Shown here in pieces: positions 52,568-60,974 of a DNA stretch of 64,000 nucleotides; the first letter of the stretch is position 1, and each line of letters opens with the position of its first letter. Position numbers and translations under genes: made by a program. The notes beneath the pieces are model-generated. The model was not told the origin of the DNA. It worked only from the letters and a program-made list of their open reading frames with translations, and searched no databases. The DNA comes from Actinomycetes bacterium (GTDB lineage Bacteria > Actinomycetota > Coriobacteriia > Anaerosomatales > JAGXFU01): assembly GCA_024637115.1 (NCBI GenBank), contig JAGXFU010000012.1, positions 62,001 to 126,000 of the forward strand, read 5' to 3'.

Positions 52568-53407
52568 CTAGTCCTCGGGTACGAAGGCAATCGCCCAACC
52601 AGTACCCGTATGCGTTGCGATGACGGTGCCAGCCTCGTAGATGTACATCTCGGTAGCATTGAATCTCTCGGTGATGCTCTGTTTGAGGGATTGGGCTCGA
52701 TCCTCGGCCATAGCGTAGCCCACTGCGAATGCAGCGTGCGTCGCCTTACCCATGTTCTCGCCCGCCCAGTCCAGACCGTGCTGCATTGCGGCCTTCGCAT
52801 TTCGGAACGGACGCACGAGCACGAACTCTCCGTTACGCACCGTGAAACTGAGTTTCACGCTGAGCATACCGCCGACTTTGCCCGCGAAACCCGAGATGCG
52901 CCCGCCTCTCACGAGGTTATCGAGTGCGTCGACGTGCACGATCATCTGCACCCGGTCGCGTACCGCCTCAACACGCTCAACGATCGCGGTGACGTCCAAT
53001 CCTTGTGCCGACGCCCGCGCGGCCTCGATCACTTGAAAGCCAAGCCCCCACGAGAGATTCATTGAATCCACCACGGTGACCCGACCTTCGAACTCCTTGG
53101 CTGCGGTACGTGCGGAAGCCAGAGTGCCGGATAGTTTCTCGGAAATGTGCACCGACACGACATGTGATGCAGTCTCAAGCGCGCGGCGATATACCTCGAC
53201 GAACGTCCCGACAGGTGGCTGAGAGGTTGTGGGCAGCTCGTCGGCCGCGTTCATGCGTGCAAAGAACTCAGCCTGAGTGAGGGTCCCATCGCGCATGGCC
53301 TCGCTCCCGATCATAAGCTCAAGCGGGACAACAGTGATGCCATATTCGGAGCAGATCGGAACGGGCAGGTCCGCCGTACTGTCGGTGATAATGGCGATCG
53401 AGCGCAT
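52568..53407 (-). CDS. DegV family fatty-acid-binding protein
   Basis: A 279-residue protein with the DegV pattern ITDSTADLP at the N-terminus, TSQPPVGTF, SGTLASARTA and RGGRISGFAGKVGGMLSVKL. DegV/FakB proteins bind a fatty acid and present it to a fatty acid kinase in Gram-positive bacteria; no FakA is seen here. The ATG at 53407 is eight bases after the HIT gene. Confidence 0.9.
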   Translation of the reverse strand: MRSIAIITDSTADLPVPICSEYGITVVPLELMIGSEAMRDGTLTQAEFFARMNAADELPTTSQPPVGTFVEVYRRALETASHVVSVHISEKLSGTLASARTAAKEFEGRVTVVDSMNLSWGLGFQVIEAARASAQGLDVTAIVERVEAVRDRVQMIVHVDALDNLVRGGRISGFAGKVGGMLSVKLSFTVRNGEFVLVRPFRNAKAAMQHGLDWAGENMGKATHAAFAVGYAMAEDRAQSLKQSITERFNATEMYIYEAGTVIATHTGTGWAIAFVPED

Positions 53408-53414
53408 GGTTGCC

Positions 53415-53768
53415 CTACTTTCCTTCGAAGTTGACCATACCGTGGGACATCTCGCGACCACCCAGAATATGAACATGCAAGTGCCCTACGGTCTGATTGG
53501 CATCGACCCCATTGTTCACGATCACGCGATATCCGGAATCGCTCACGCCCTTGATAGCAGCGACCTCCGGGACCGCAGCAAACACCGCGGACAGAACATC
53601 CACGGGCACGCTGTCACTCATTGAGGCGTAGTGTGTGCGCGGAATCACGAGCGTATGAACCGGAGCTTGTGGCGCGATATCGTCAAACGCCACCACATGC
53701 TCATTCTCAAATACCATCTTCGCGCTCATCTCGCCGCGAGCGACCATACAGAAGATGCATTTCTCCAC
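53415..53768 (-). CDS. HIT family hydrolase
   Basis: A 117-residue histidine-triad protein with CIFCMVARG at the N-terminus (zinc cysteines) and the catalytic triad HLHVHILGG near the C-terminus. These act on nucleoside phosphoramidates or dinucleotides. The GTG at 53768 is eight bases from GGGAGGG; an in-frame GTG at 53777 overlaps that site. It follows xseB by 14 bases. Confidence 0.92.
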   Translation of the reverse strand: MEKCIFCMVARGEMSAKMVFENEHVVAFDDIAPQAPVHTLVIPRTHYASMSDSVPVDVLSAVFAAVPEVAAIKGVSDSGYRVIVNNGVDANQTVGHLHVHILGGREMSHGMVNFEGK

Positions 53769-53782
53769 ACGAATCACCCTCC

Positions 53783-54025
53783 CTATTCCGCGCCGTCCCC
53801 ATCAGACTCAAGTTCACCCAACAGCATCGTGACCTTCTGCTGAGCATCTCCCAGTTTTGTCTGCAATGCTCTCAGCAGGGCTACACCGCGCTCGTAGCGA
53901 GTCAGGCTGTCCTCCAGTTCAAGTTGCCCGCTCTCAAGAGCGGCAACGATAGTCTCCAACTCGGCGAGTCCTTCGCCAAACGCGAGTTCCTCGGGAGTCT
54001 TCACAGTCTCAGCATCCACGTTCAC
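53783..54025 (-). CDS. xseB: Exodeoxyribonuclease VII small subunit
   Basis: An 80-residue helical protein with the family segment FGEGLAELETIVAALESGQLELEDSLTRYERGVAL. Partner of XseA in the single-strand exonuclease. The GTG start overlaps the xseA stop by four bases. It has the usual length. Confidence 0.95.
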   Translation of the reverse strand: MNVDAETVKTPEELAFGEGLAELETIVAALESGQLELEDSLTRYERGVALLRALQTKLGDAQQKVTMLLGELESDGDGAE

Positions 54026-55290
54026 ACCTCCGCCTCAGCAGTCTCTACAATACAGCCAAGCCGCCCTTGGGCGACACGCACAGACACCCGGTCCCCCGGG
54101 CTCACATCAGAAGCCGCCTTCACCACTTTCTGACCGTCGGAAGCAAAACACACCGCATAACCCCTTCCGAGGATACCGAGCGGCGAAAGATCACCAAGAC
54201 GGGCAGCGTTGCGACCAAGCGATTCTGCCGCACGCTCGTGAATCCGAGGTCCTACCCGCACCAGTCGGTCATGAACATAGGTAAGCCGCTCGGTGTCACG
54301 CACGAGTCGTCGCGGTATCGCCGTTGACAGTGCCAGCGCCATCGAGTCAAGCGCTTGCCACGCCTGACCGACCAGGAGCGACTCGTCGCAAAACACCGGA
54401 CGGCGGGCAAGCAGGCTCAATCGGTGCTCGGCGGCCTGAACCCGGTGCTGAAGCGCCCGGCCAAGCATGTTCGATGCGCTGCCGAGCACGGCCGACAGTT
54501 CCTCGGTCGACGGCGCGACTGCCTCTGCGGCAGCGGTAGGGGTCGAAGCCCGTAGATCGGCAACCATATCGGCAATAGAGTCGTCGGGTTCGTGTCCTAT
54601 TCCCGTCACAACCGGAATGGGACACGCGGCAACCGTTCTTGCAACAAGTTCGTGGTTAAACGGCATCAAGTCTTCATAGCTGCCGCCGCCCCGCACGAGC
54701 AGAATCACATCCGGCTTCGCGTCAGCGGCGGCTTTGAGGCCCTGTACGATCGCGCGTGGCGCATCCGCACCTTCCACGGTGACCCCGGCGAGCATGAGCT
54801 CGGCGAGCGGATAACGTCGTCGCAACGTTCGGATCACATCATGCACCGCCTTGCCACGCGGAGACGTGACGACCGCAATACGCTCGGGATAGCGTGGTAT
54901 CGGGCGTTTGCGATCCGGGCGCATGAGTCCCTCGACCTCAAGCTGTCGCGCGAGCGCAGCGACTTGCATGCGCAGCATGCCTTCACCTGCAAGGGAGAGT
55001 CGCTTGACCATGAACTGCATTCGACCTTTGGGCACGTAGGCCGAGAAGCTGCCCTGGAGTTCAACGAGGACACCGCATCGAAGCCCAACGCCAGTGGCGA
55101 TGTAGGCATCCCGCCACATCATGCACGGCATTGACGCACCCTCGTCGCACACGGTGAAGTACGCAGCCTTGTAACCCGGCTTGTCGTTGAACTCGGAGAC
55201 TTCTCCGACAACGCGGACTGAAACCGACTCCAGAGCGCCCTTGGCGAGTCCCATTGCCTCACTAATCGTAAGTGCTCGGTCCTCGGCCAT
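54022..55290 (-). CDS. xseA: Exodeoxyribonuclease VII large subunit
   Basis: A 422-residue nuclease with an N-terminal OB-fold (VRVVGEVSEFNDKPGYKAAYFTV), the catalytic part RIAVVTSPRGKAVHDV, LLVRGGGSYEDLMPFNHE and TGIGHEPDDSIADMVADLRASTPTAAAE. Cuts single-stranded DNA at both ends. First gene of a unit with xseB, HIT, DegV and the ASKHA protein. Confidence 0.95.
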   Translation of the reverse strand: MAEDRALTISEAMGLAKGALESVSVRVVGEVSEFNDKPGYKAAYFTVCDEGASMPCMMWRDAYIATGVGLRCGVLVELQGSFSAYVPKGRMQFMVKRLSLAGEGMLRMQVAALARQLEVEGLMRPDRKRPIPRYPERIAVVTSPRGKAVHDVIRTLRRRYPLAELMLAGVTVEGADAPRAIVQGLKAAADAKPDVILLVRGGGSYEDLMPFNHELVARTVAACPIPVVTGIGHEPDDSIADMVADLRASTPTAAAEAVAPSTEELSAVLGSASNMLGRALQHRVQAAEHRLSLLARRPVFCDESLLVGQAWQALDSMALALSTAIPRRLVRDTERLTYVHDRLVRVGPRIHERAAESLGRNAARLGDLSPLGILGRGYAVCFASDGQKVVKAASDVSPGDRVSVRVAQGRLGCIVETAEAEV

Positions 55291-55377
55291 CAGAAGCCCC
55301 CCTTCGCCACCCCGTATACGGAACGAAATACGATTCTATCAGCAGCCTCGGACAGGCTCACGTCATCGGGCCTCGCG

Positions 55378-56046
55378 TCAGCGCCTTGAGAGCCCTACGA
55401 AGTAAAGCAACTGCATGACTGCGATAAGGGCCGCTGCAAGGTATGTCATTGCCGCGGCCGTGAGCACCGCGCGCGCACCACTCACCTGCTCGGCCGGCAG
55501 AACTCCACCAACCGACATGCTCTCAAGTGCGCGCCTGGACGCGTCAAACTCGACGGGCAGGGTGATCAGCTGAAAGAGGACCGCGGCCGCAAAGAGAACG
55601 ATGCCAACCGTGACGAGTCCCGAGATGTTGATGAACAGCCCAACGAAGATCATTGGGAACGCGAGATTCGACCCGAGTTGCGCAGTGGGCACAAGTGACA
55701 TTCTGAGCCGGGCGAAGATGAAGCCCTTTGCATGCTGCACCGCATGTCCCGCTTCATGCGAGGCCACTCCCGCCGCAGCCACCGAGCGCCCGTCATAGAC
55801 GCTCTGCGACAAGCGCAACACATTGGCCTTAGGGTCGTAGTGGTCGGTCAGGTCTCCGGCGACACGCTCCACCTGAACCTGATGCAGCCCGTGTGAGTCA
55901 AGCATGACCCGGGCCACCTCGGCCCCGCTCATCCCGGTTGCCAACGCGACCTTGCTGTAGCGGCGAAATGAGGAATTGACCCACCACTGCGTGCCACTTC
56001 CAAGAACTAATGCGAGCAGAAGAATCGGTAAGTATGAACCGAGCAT
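55378..56046 (-). CDS. YugP-like zinc metallopeptidase (membrane)
   Basis: A 222-residue membrane protein of the neutral zinc metallopeptidase family. The catalytic HExxH motif is in VASHEAGHAVQHAKG, flanked by three to four hydrophobic helices (one at the N-terminus, three in the C-terminal half). ATG at 56046 with GGAGCG upstream. Substrates unknown. Confidence 0.9.
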   Translation of the reverse strand: MLGSYLPILLLALVLGSGTQWWVNSSFRRYSKVALATGMSGAEVARVMLDSHGLHQVQVERVAGDLTDHYDPKANVLRLSQSVYDGRSVAAAGVASHEAGHAVQHAKGFIFARLRMSLVPTAQLGSNLAFPMIFVGLFINISGLVTVGIVLFAAAVLFQLITLPVEFDASRRALESMSVGGVLPAEQVSGARAVLTAAAMTYLAAALIAVMQLLYFVGLSRR

Positions 56047-56121
56047 CAGGCGCTCCTCGAATCCGAAACGGCCAACAGAATTACAAACAAGATACCCGCG
56101 AAAACCGGGCCATTCCCTAAC

Positions 56122-57279
56122 CTAGGACTCTTCTCCATTGATTCTCCGCACTGAGAGTTCCCCGCCCTGTAACGACAGCGCCAATTCTCCATCGAGGAGT
56201 TCAACGAGCTCCTCGCCCACAATGCCACGTCGCCAGCCCTCAAGCAGCGCATTGCCCTCGCGCTCGCCCGCTGCCAGTCGATCGAGGTCCGCGCGTGATG
56301 CCAGCAACGGCACTGCCACGTCGTGCTCTTTGGCCCTCACGCGTACGAGCGCGGCCATGAGGTCCACGGCGCCCTCAGTATCGTTGTGCAGGCGCGGCTT
56401 GCGCTCGAGCAGAGGGAGATCCTCCTCGGCAAGTTCGAGGCCTGCTCGAATCGCTGTCAGGAGAGAATCGTAGGAACTCTTGCCCAACTTGTCCCCAACG
56501 CCACGCACTGCGGCGAGCTGGCTCCTATCTGCGGGCGTGCGGCGAGCCACTTCGATGAGAGACTCATCACCAACAACCCACTTGCGCGGGATATTCCGTC
56601 GCTGCGCCTCGAGTTCGCGCCATCCGGCAACCTTCTGCAGGACGCCAAGCTGACGACGATTGAGCGATTTCAGACGTTTGAGGCGACGCCACATCACGTT
56701 GGGATTGATCCGGTACGAATCTTCACTGGCCATGCGGGCGAAATCCGACGTGAGCCACTCCATGCGACCAGCCGCGACCAGTGACTCACTGAGCGCTCGA
56801 TACACACCGGGCAGGTAGCGTACGTCATTAAGCGCGTACTCGATCTGATTGTTCGAGAGCGGGCGCTTGGCCCAATCCGTGAACGTGTCCGATTTGTCCA
56901 GCGTGACGCCACTCAGGTCATGCACGAGTGCGCCATACCCGACCTGCTGCTGAAAACCCGCGAGTGTGGCGGCAACCTGCGTGTCAAAGATCGGGGAGGG
57001 CACGCGTCCGAGCAACTGATAGAAGATCTCAAGATCCTGCTGTCCCGCATGCAGCACTTTGAGAATGGTTTCGTCGAACAGAATCTCACCAAGCGGCGCG
57101 AGGTCATCGACGGCCAGAGGGTCGATGATCGCTGAGATGTCCTCATTGCCGATCTGGATCAGGCATAGCCGAGCGAAGTAGGTCCGCTCGCGCATGAATT
57201 CGGTATCGACAGCAACGAAATCACTGCCCTTGAGTTGACCTACAAGCTCTGCCAGGCCTTTTGCATCGTCTATGTACAC
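56122..57279 (-). CDS. rnd: Ribonuclease D
   Basis: A 385-residue 3'-5' exoribonuclease of the DEDD family. The exonuclease motifs are VAVDTEFMRERTYF, VLHAGQQDLEIF and YALNDVRYLPGVY; one or two HRDC domains follow (NIPRKWVVGDESLIEVARR is typical). It trims tRNA and other stable RNA. I place the start at GTG 57279, preceded by AAAGGAG; an in-frame ATG at 57327 is possible but would include the ribosome site. Confidence 0.93.
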   Translation of the reverse strand: MYIDDAKGLAELVGQLKGSDFVAVDTEFMRERTYFARLCLIQIGNEDISAIIDPLAVDDLAPLGEILFDETILKVLHAGQQDLEIFYQLLGRVPSPIFDTQVAATLAGFQQQVGYGALVHDLSGVTLDKSDTFTDWAKRPLSNNQIEYALNDVRYLPGVYRALSESLVAAGRMEWLTSDFARMASEDSYRINPNVMWRRLKRLKSLNRRQLGVLQKVAGWRELEAQRRNIPRKWVVGDESLIEVARRTPADRSQLAAVRGVGDKLGKSSYDSLLTAIRAGLELAEEDLPLLERKPRLHNDTEGAVDLMAALVRVRAKEHDVAVPLLASRADLDRLAAGEREGNALLEGWRRGIVGEELVELLDGELALSLQGGELSVRRINGEES

Positions 57280-57377
57280 ATGTGCTCCTTTCCGAACCAT
57301 CGTACCTGTCCCAAGGTCATAGCGCATAGCGTATGCTTGGATTCAGGGACAATCACTGGTGATACGCGGAGGTTCGA

Positions 57378-58355
57378 GTGCGCTTACTGGCCATCGTCAA
57401 CCTGAGCTCGGGGCAGAGCGACGCAGGACTCTACCAATTCCTGCGGGCAATCGGTCGCACAGGCACAGAAATCACACTCCGATTCCTGGCTGGTGGAACG
57501 ACCATGCGTGACCTCCTCCGAGACGCCGAGGAGTTCGACCGCGTTGTCGCGGCAGGAGGCGACGGAACGGTTTCCGGTGTGTGCTACGAACTGCGCAACC
57601 GCAACGTGCCCGTCGTCATCTATCCCGCAGGTACCGCGAATCTCCTCGCACTCAATCTCGGAATGCCGATCGATCCGGCGGAACTTGCTCATATCGCGCT
57701 GTCCGGCTCGATCATCACCACCGATCTCGGCGAGATCGAGATCGGTGAACCGGGGACTCCCGACAGCAGACGCACCGGATTCACCATCGTGACCGGCGCC
57801 GGGTTTGACGCACGAATCATGGAGACGGCGCAGGACCTCAAGCAAACGATCGGTGCGGCAGCGTATCTCGTTGGTGCAATGCAGAACATCGCGCCAACCA
57901 TATCCCGTTTTCGCTTGACCCTCGACGGACGTGAGGTTGAAACCGAGGGCATCGCCGTGCTCGTTGCCAACTTTGCCAAGCTTCAGTTCGACCTGTCGAT
58001 CACGCACCACAGCGATCCTGCCGACGGCGTGTTCGAGGTCGTTGTGCTACGAAGCAAGAATGTTGCAGAACTCATTCCTGCAGCCTGGGCAGTACTGCTC
58101 GACCGCATGACAGGATCGCATCCCGATCGATCCACCAGCCTTGAGATCCACTCGGCGAGCGACATCCTCATTGAGGCCGATCCCCCGCTGCCCGTGCAGT
58201 ACGACGGCGAATTACTCGTGGCAACAACGCCCATGCGCGTCAAAGCGCTGCCCGGAGCTGCGCAACTCGCAGTACCCAAGGCCTATACGGACAAGCTGGA
58301 GAAGCAGGAGAAGCGATCGGGTCCTACACAGACTCCTCGGCCAGTGTCTTCTTGA
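57378..58355 (+). CDS. Diacylglycerol kinase family lipid kinase, second copy
   Basis: A 325-residue protein with AAGGDGTVSGV and YPAGTANLLALNLGMP, the DAGKc motifs. It differs from the copy at 19.4 kb in the loop (GTAN instead of GSGN), so it may use a different lipid. The GTG start at 57378 follows GGAGG. It converges with the TerC gene, overlapping it by 32 bases. Confidence 0.88.
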   Translation: MRLLAIVNLSSGQSDAGLYQFLRAIGRTGTEITLRFLAGGTTMRDLLRDAEEFDRVVAAGGDGTVSGVCYELRNRNVPVVIYPAGTANLLALNLGMPIDPAELAHIALSGSIITTDLGEIEIGEPGTPDSRRTGFTIVTGAGFDARIMETAQDLKQTIGAAAYLVGAMQNIAPTISRFRLTLDGREVETEGIAVLVANFAKLQFDLSITHHSDPADGVFEVVVLRSKNVAELIPAAWAVLLDRMTGSHPDRSTSLEIHSASDILIEADPPLPVQYDGELLVATTPMRVKALPGAAQLAVPKAYTDKLEKQEKRSGPTQTPRPVSS

Positions 58356-59088
58356 GATCCACATTGCGCTCGTAGCGCATCTGAACCATCTCCACGAGCA
58401 GCGAGAATGCCATCGCGAAGTACACATAGCCTTTGGGGACCTCAACCTCGAACGCCTCGGCTGTCAGCAACATGCCGATCATGAGCAGAAATGACAGCGC
58501 AAGGATCTTGACCGAGGGATGATCGCTCACAAAGTCACTCACCGGATCCGCGAACCAGATCATGACGGCCATTGCCAGTACGATAGCCGTGACCATGATC
58601 GGAACCTCGCCAACCAAACCCACCGCGGTGATTACCGAGTCCAGCGAGAACACAAGATCCATGAGGGCGATGTTGACCAACACCGCGCCCATCGTGGCTC
58701 CCTTACCCGAGGTATGAAGCTCCTCGTCTTTGAGCTCCACCTTGTGATGAATCTCGGTCGTCGACTTGTAGATGAGAAACAGACCGCCCGCAAGGAGAAT
58801 CAGAGACTGACCAGTCACTTCGAGATGCTGACCAAAGACATCGAAGGCCGTGAGCGGCTCAGTGAGTCCCATGATCCACGTGATGCTAAAGAGCAGCACG
58901 AGTCTACCAACAAGCGCCAGACCCAGCCCAACTCTACGCCCAAACGAGCGTTTCGATTCAGGAAGACGCTCAGTGACGATCGCCACGAACACGAGGTTGT
59001 CGATGCCCAGAACGATCTCCATCGCCGCGAGCGTGGCAAGTGCGATCCATGCTTGAGGGGTCGAGAAGACCTCTATGAGTGCCTGCAT
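58324..59088 (-). CDS. TerC family membrane protein
   Basis: A 254-residue polytopic protein with about seven helices. The family motif MEIVLGIDNLVFVAIV and LVFSLDSVITAVGL, each with an acidic residue inside a membrane helix, are present. TerC proteins have roles in metal (Mn2+) export and tellurium resistance. ATG at 59088 with GGAGGAATGGG upstream. The 3' end overlaps the convergent lipid kinase. Confidence 0.92.
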   Translation of the reverse strand: MQALIEVFSTPQAWIALATLAAMEIVLGIDNLVFVAIVTERLPESKRSFGRRVGLGLALVGRLVLLFSITWIMGLTEPLTAFDVFGQHLEVTGQSLILLAGGLFLIYKSTTEIHHKVELKDEELHTSGKGATMGAVLVNIALMDLVFSLDSVITAVGLVGEVPIMVTAIVLAMAVMIWFADPVSDFVSDHPSVKILALSFLLMIGMLLTAEAFEVEVPKGYVYFAMAFSLLVEMVQMRYERNVDLKKTLAEESV

Positions 59089-59195
59089 ATCCCATTCCTC
59101 CAGTGTGCGTGTGGAACTGTTGCCGCGAGCAGTATACGGCAACCGCGCCACTCATCGATGAAGGATGGGAATGTCCGCGACTCCGAAGCTTTACG

Positions 59196-59519
59196 CTACT
59201 GGCCGGCGAGGAAGTCGACGATCGTGGTGTATTCGTCATCAGAGACAACGAGACCGTTCGACTTCATTCGATCCACCGTAGTGACCCACTCGTCACGGGT
59301 CTTTGTGGCGTCGTACACCCGGTCCAGCGTGTGGCACAGGGAGCACTTTGAGTCCACAAGCTGCTTTGCCGGATCGACAACAGGCTCGGGAGTCGAGTCG
59401 GAACCTGTCTCGGTGGCCGGGGTCGGCTCAGTTGCTGACTCGCTGGTACAGGCGGTCGCGCCAAGAACCAGAGTTAATGCCAGCGTCATAAAGAGAGTTG
59501 CTTGAACCAATCGGCTCAT
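59196..59519 (-). CDS. Small c-type cytochrome lipoprotein
   Basis: A 107-residue protein with a lipoprotein signal (LGATAC) and a Thr/Glu/Pro-rich linker, then one heme c motif CSLCH followed by a Met-containing stretch (VDRMKSNGLVVSDDEY), typical of a class I cytochrome c fold. It would sit on the outer face of the cytoplasmic membrane and pass electrons there. The ATG at 59519 has AGGA seven bases upstream. Confidence 0.88.
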   Translation of the reverse strand: MSRLVQATLFMTLALTLVLGATACTSESATEPTPATETGSDSTPEPVVDPAKQLVDSKCSLCHTLDRVYDATKTRDEWVTTVDRMKSNGLVVSDDEYTTIVDFLAGQ

Positions 59520-59633
59520 TCGTTGCATCCTGTGCCCCAATCATTCGTTTCACTTTGGGGGATATGTACCCCGAGATACGGGAATACCGACTGCTACTAT
59601 GCAAATGAACGAACCCGATCCGGAGGACACCTC

Positions 59634-60374
59634 ATGCACGACAAGAAATGGCGCCTGATGTTCGCGTTCTCTCTCATTGCAGCATCGGCTGTTCTCTACT
59701 CATTCCATTACCTGATCTTCCATGACATCGAGCACCTGCTCAAATACGGCCTGCACGAGCTGGCCTTTGTTCCGCTCGAGGTCCTTTTCGTCTCCATGCT
59801 TCTCCACGGACTCCTCGAGCGACGCGAGCGCTCACACAAGCTCGAGAAGATGAACATGATCATTGGCACGTTCTTTCTGGAGATGGGCACGGATACCCTG
59901 GGAATGATCTCAGCCTTCGACACAGACGAGCCCGCGCTCCCCACGCGCTACAACCCTACCCCCGGCTGGGCCGACAAGGAGTATGCCGAGGCCATCAAGG
60001 CCGTGCGCATGATCTCCTCTGGTATCGATGCGAGCAGTTCGGATCTTGAAGCCCTGAATGCCTACTTCGCCGAGAACCGCGACTTCTTGATGCGCATGCT
60101 CGAGAACCCCAACCTTCTCGAGCACGACACGTTCACCGACCTGCTCTGGGCCCTCGTCCACCTTGCCGAGGAACTCCGTCGCAGGCAGCTGCTCTCCGAC
60201 CTGCCGGCGAGCGATCTGGAGCATCTCTCCGGCGATATCCAGCGGGTGTACGCAACACTGCTCGCCCAATGGCTCGAGTACCTGAATCACCTCAGAGGGC
60301 GCTACCCGTATCTATACTCGCTTGCACTGCGCACCAACCCCTTCGATCCCAATGCAAATCCGATCGTCGGCTAG
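59634..60374 (+). CDS. Hypothetical two-helix membrane protein
   Basis: A 246-residue protein with two N-terminal transmembrane helices (about residues 7-29 and 39-62; the second contains LAFVPLEVLFVSMLLHG) and a cytoplasmic helical domain of about 170 residues. I do not recognise the family. The ATG at 59634 has CCGGAGG upstream. It runs into the methyltransferase gene (11 bases apart), so the two are likely one transcript. Confidence 0.8.
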   Translation: MHDKKWRLMFAFSLIAASAVLYSFHYLIFHDIEHLLKYGLHELAFVPLEVLFVSMLLHGLLERRERSHKLEKMNMIIGTFFLEMGTDTLGMISAFDTDEPALPTRYNPTPGWADKEYAEAIKAVRMISSGIDASSSDLEALNAYFAENRDFLMRMLENPNLLEHDTFTDLLWALVHLAEELRRRQLLSDLPASDLEHLSGDIQRVYATLLAQWLEYLNHLRGRYPYLYSLALRTNPFDPNANPIVG

Positions 60375-60385
60375 AGACCGGACAT

Positions 60386-60946
60386 ATGAGAGCGACATCG
60401 GCCTACCCCAAAGCGCGTATTGTCATCGTCGCAACCCTCCTCGGCATACTTGCGTGGCGACGGTGGGCCGGGAAGCTACATGGGGCGGTCTGGTACCCAA
60501 CCCGAACGCGTGTCGTGCGTGAGATGCTCGATGCGGCCCAGATTCGTCCCGGCGACCACCTCTACGATCTGGGAGCCGGAGACGGACGAATCGCGATTGA
60601 GGCCGCACTGAGATACGGAGCATGCGCTGTCGGTATCGAACTCGATCCAATCCGCTGCGCCTGGGCGCGGTCGCGAGCGCGTCGCGCTGACGTAGACCAG
60701 GGCGTTCGAATCGTGCGGGACGACTTCTACGGTTACGACCTCGCGGGAGCAGACATCGTTACCTGCTATCTTTCGCAGCCTGCAAATGACAGGTTGCAGG
60801 GCAAACTGGCACGCGAACTTGCATCAGGAGCTCGCGTCATCTCCAACACCTACACGTTCTCAGGACCCCGGTTCGAGGCTATGAACCCTAGTGCCCCCGG
60901 CCCAATCCACTCATACAAGATGGTCGGTGCCCGGCAAGCTGAATAG
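60386..60946 (+). CDS. Membrane-anchored class I SAM methyltransferase (FAM173-like)
   Basis: A 186-residue protein with an N-terminal hydrophobic segment (IVIVATLLGILAW) and a methyltransferase domain with LYDLGAGDGRIAIEAALRYG and VGIELDPIRCAWAR. The DLGxGDGR form resembles the FAM173/ATPSc lysine methyltransferase group, whose members act on a membrane-embedded protein; the target here is unknown. ATG at 60386, weak ribosome site, 11 bases after the preceding stop. Confidence 0.85.
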   Translation: MRATSAYPKARIVIVATLLGILAWRRWAGKLHGAVWYPTRTRVVREMLDAAQIRPGDHLYDLGAGDGRIAIEAALRYGACAVGIELDPIRCAWARSRARRADVDQGVRIVRDDFYGYDLAGADIVTCYLSQPANDRLQGKLARELASGARVISNTYTFSGPRFEAMNPSAPGPIHSYKMVGARQAE

Positions 60947-60974
60947 TCGTTCCAAACGAGCCACGAGGATGACC

